Below are positions 62,582-64,000 of a DNA stretch of 64,000 nt, piece by piece. Every line of letters begins with the position of its first letter. Position 1 is the stretch's first letter. Both the position numbers and the translations under genes were made by a program. The notes beneath the pieces were generated by a model that searched no databases, had not been told where the DNA came from, and saw only the letters and a program-made list of their open reading frames with translations. This stretch comes from Pseudonocardia sp. 73-21 (GTDB lineage: Bacteria > Actinomycetota > Actinomycetes > Mycobacteriales > Pseudonocardiaceae): the NCBI RefSeq assembly GCF_001899645.1, contig NZ_MKVV01000047.1:51091-115090 (forward strand), given 5' to 3'.

Positions 62582-63097
62582 TCAGCAGTCGAACACCGAC
62601 CAGCAGATGTCGTTGCGCAACCGCTGGTCGTCGAGGACGAGCTCGCGGATCGCCTCCGGGAGCTGGTCGCGCTGCCACCGGCACTCCCGCCGGCCCTCGG
62701 CCTCCCCCGCGCCCTCCGGTGCGGCGGCCCGCGCGGCCTTGATCGCGTAGGCGGCCGCGCCGAGCTCGTGGGCGGCGACGTGCGCGACGACGCCGGCCTG
62801 GCCGGCGGCGTAGGCGGCGTGCCGGGCGGCGCCGCGCAGGCCCCTCGCCGCGCCCATCGCGTGCCCGCCCGCGGTGCGGGCCTGCGTCATCGTGACCTCG
62901 CCGCGCGCCCAGGCGCGGGCGTGCCCCACCGCCCGACGGGGCCGGTCGTCCCCGGGCCGGACCGACTCGAACAGGTCGAGGACGTGCTCCGCGCACGCCG
63001 CCGCCCACAGGGCCAGGAGGTGGTGGTCCGGGTCGGTGAGGGTGCCGCCGCGGCGGACCGTCACGAAGCGGGGGTCCCGGACCGCGGGGAGGATCAT
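62582..63097 (-). CDS. Putative immunity protein family (Imm5-like)
   Basis: A 171-residue helical Ala-rich protein: LLALWAAACAEHVLDLFESVRPGDDRPRRAVGHARAWARGEV, then repeated AAGHAMGAARGLRGAARHAAYAAGQAG and AAHELGAAAYAIKAARAAAP, and WQRDQLPEAIRELVLDDQRLRNDICWSVFDC. This is the actinobacterial family annotated as putative immunity proteins (sometimes mis-annotated as exonuclease SbcC). No toxin gene is visible beside it. It converges with the CBS gene; a cupredoxin gene lies upstream on the same strand. Confidence 0.75.
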   Translation of the reverse strand: MILPAVRDPRFVTVRRGGTLTDPDHHLLALWAAACAEHVLDLFESVRPGDDRPRRAVGHARAWARGEVTMTQARTAGGHAMGAARGLRGAARHAAYAAGQAGVVAHVAAHELGAAAYAIKAARAAAPEGAGEAEGRRECRWQRDQLPEAIRELVLDDQRLRNDICWSVFDC

Positions 63098-63135
63098 GAG
63101 CCGAACCTCCCGCACGCGGACGCCGGCCACAAGCC

Positions 63136-63717
63136 TCAGCCGGCCGTCACGTCGAGCTCCTGGTGCATCCCGTCGGCGTAGTGGTTCGCGAGGTTGCACA
63201 CCAGCTCGTAGCGGCCGGCGGGCAGGGTCACCGTCGTCCAGCCGACCGCGCCGCCGGTGATCCCGTCCCCGCCGTCGGCCGCGCAGGTCGCGGACGCCTC
63301 GCCCAGCGCGCCGGTCTCGTCGACCCGACCGTCCGCTCCCGGGACCAGCGCACCGGCCACCGACCCGGCCCGCAGCGGCAGGACCACCAGCTCGTGGGTG
63401 CGCCACCCCCGGTTCTGCGCCACCAGGCTGATGCGGCCCGCCGCGACGGTGGCGGGCATGCTCCGCAGCATCATCGGCGCACCCAGCGGGGCGGTGCCCC
63501 CCATCATCGAGCCCATGCCCGCGTCCGCGAGCATCACCGTGACCGTGTGCCCGGGCAGCGTCGCCGGCGTTGCGCAGGTCGGGCCCGAGTAGGTGTAGCC
63601 GGCGGACCCGGCCCCGTTCATCATCCCGGGGCCGGGTACGGCGCCGGCTCCGGTGCCGCACCCGGCCAGGACGGCCACCGCCGCGGCCGCCACTGCCGTC
63701 ATCGTCGTTCTGCTCAT
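63136..63717 (-). CDS. Cupredoxin-like lipoprotein
   Basis: A 193-residue exported lipoprotein (lipobox LAGC at about 20). A Met/Gly-rich segment (MMNGAGSAGYTYSG, MGSMMGG) precedes a cupredoxin fold in which THELVVL gives the first copper His and CNLANHYADGMH gives Cys, His and Met ligands (C-x4-H-x4-M), as in sulfocyanin/plastocyanin-like proteins. It may carry electrons or bind copper at the membrane surface. It sits near cytochrome bd genes and a CsoR gene elsewhere in the window, but no direct link is shown. Confidence 0.78.
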   Translation of the reverse strand: MSRTTMTAVAAAAVAVLAGCGTGAGAVPGPGMMNGAGSAGYTYSGPTCATPATLPGHTVTVMLADAGMGSMMGGTAPLGAPMMLRSMPATVAAGRISLVAQNRGWRTHELVVLPLRAGSVAGALVPGADGRVDETGALGEASATCAADGGDGITGGAVGWTTVTLPAGRYELVCNLANHYADGMHQELDVTAG

Positions 63718-64000
63718 GCCCCCAGCGTCGTCGTCGACGATCACCGCGCGTAGAGCCCAACGACCCGCTCAGGCCGGCCGACGGCCGCGCCGCACCAGAG
63801 GCGTGGCCGACCAGACGCGGCCCAGCCCACGGTGTTTCCCAGTAGATGACTGATTCCCAGGTCGATGGTCGTGGGCCTGAGAGTGATCGTTGGACGGGTT
63901 GGCCGGTGTGGTGGTTGTGCCCGATCGCGGCGGTCGGGGCGGGTGGTCGCTGGTAGGCCCGGGCGGCGGCACCGGTGATGGTGTGTCCGCCGTGTTCTTC
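63718..64000. other. No recognisable gene at the window edge
   Basis: About 280 bases. The reverse strand is open to the edge (EEHGGHTITGAAARAYQRP...), with less biased codon use than neighbouring genes, possibly the end of a protein lying mostly outside. No family was recognised and no repeats or promoters stand out. Confidence 0.3.

Overview
The window is very GC-rich DNA with strong C/G at third codon positions, frequent GTG starts, many GTGA/ATGA stop-start overlaps and many apparently leaderless genes. Together with the gene families present (MurT/GatD, DosR/DosS-like two-component system, Acg-type nitroreductases, MSMEG_0569 and MSMEG_0572 family proteins, LCP and NlpC/P60 wall proteins) this indicates an actinobacterium, most likely Pseudonocardiaceae and probably Pseudonocardia-like. 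No rRNA, tRNA or CRISPR array was found. Nothing indicates a plasmid; it reads as chromosome.

Layout. 1-5 kb: edge-truncated GNAT acetyltransferase, BtuF-like binding protein, TRIC channel protein, azoreductase with divergent MarR regulator, and a CNBD-CBS-DUF294 signalling protein. 5.1-5.96 kb: decayed secreted-protein gene. 6-7.9 kb: transmembrane Ser/Thr kinase with a beta-propeller. 7.9-15.6 kb: a catabolic island with IclR regulator divergent from an ALDH-permease-GMC oxidoreductase operon, a decayed DUF559-like gene, and a two-component Rieske oxygenase. 15.7-20.9 kb: MFS/LacI divergent pair, TetR with a UBP zinc-finger protein, threonine ammonia-lyase and CsoR. 21-25 kb: an exopolysaccharide operon encoding a Thr-Gly stalk protein, a MatB-like fused deacetylase/glycosyltransferase whose deacetylase domain has lost its catalytic residues, and a GH18-like lipoprotein. 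25-28.2 kb: acyl-CoA synthetase/SDR operon with divergent TetR. 28.2-34.9 kb: small basic protein, membrane protein, P450-ferredoxin-TetR operon, dienelactone hydrolase, two wall-related secreted proteins and a methyltransferase. 35-37.9 kb: a three-gene relative of the Nit1 nitrilase cluster. 38-43.4 kb: IS481 remnant and assorted genes (VOC, MBL hydrolase, membrane protein, phosphoesterase, phosphodiester glycosidase-like, Pmp3). 43.5-47.4 kb: MurT/GatD (lipid II amidation) divergent from an LCP ligase.

47.4-62.6 kb is the most coherent block: four Acg-like nitroreductases, a ribosome hibernation factor, DosR-like response regulator, DosS-like GAF histidine kinase, cytochrome bd oxidase CydA, CydB and fused CydDC, and a CBS-pair protein like mycobacterial HRP1. 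Sites resembling the DosR box (GGGAC-N4-GTCCC type) lie upstream of several of these. It looks like a physically clustered hypoxia/redox dormancy regulon that, in Mycobacterium tuberculosis, is scattered over several loci. The window ends with a putative immunity-family protein, a cupredoxin lipoprotein and about 280 bases without a recognisable gene.
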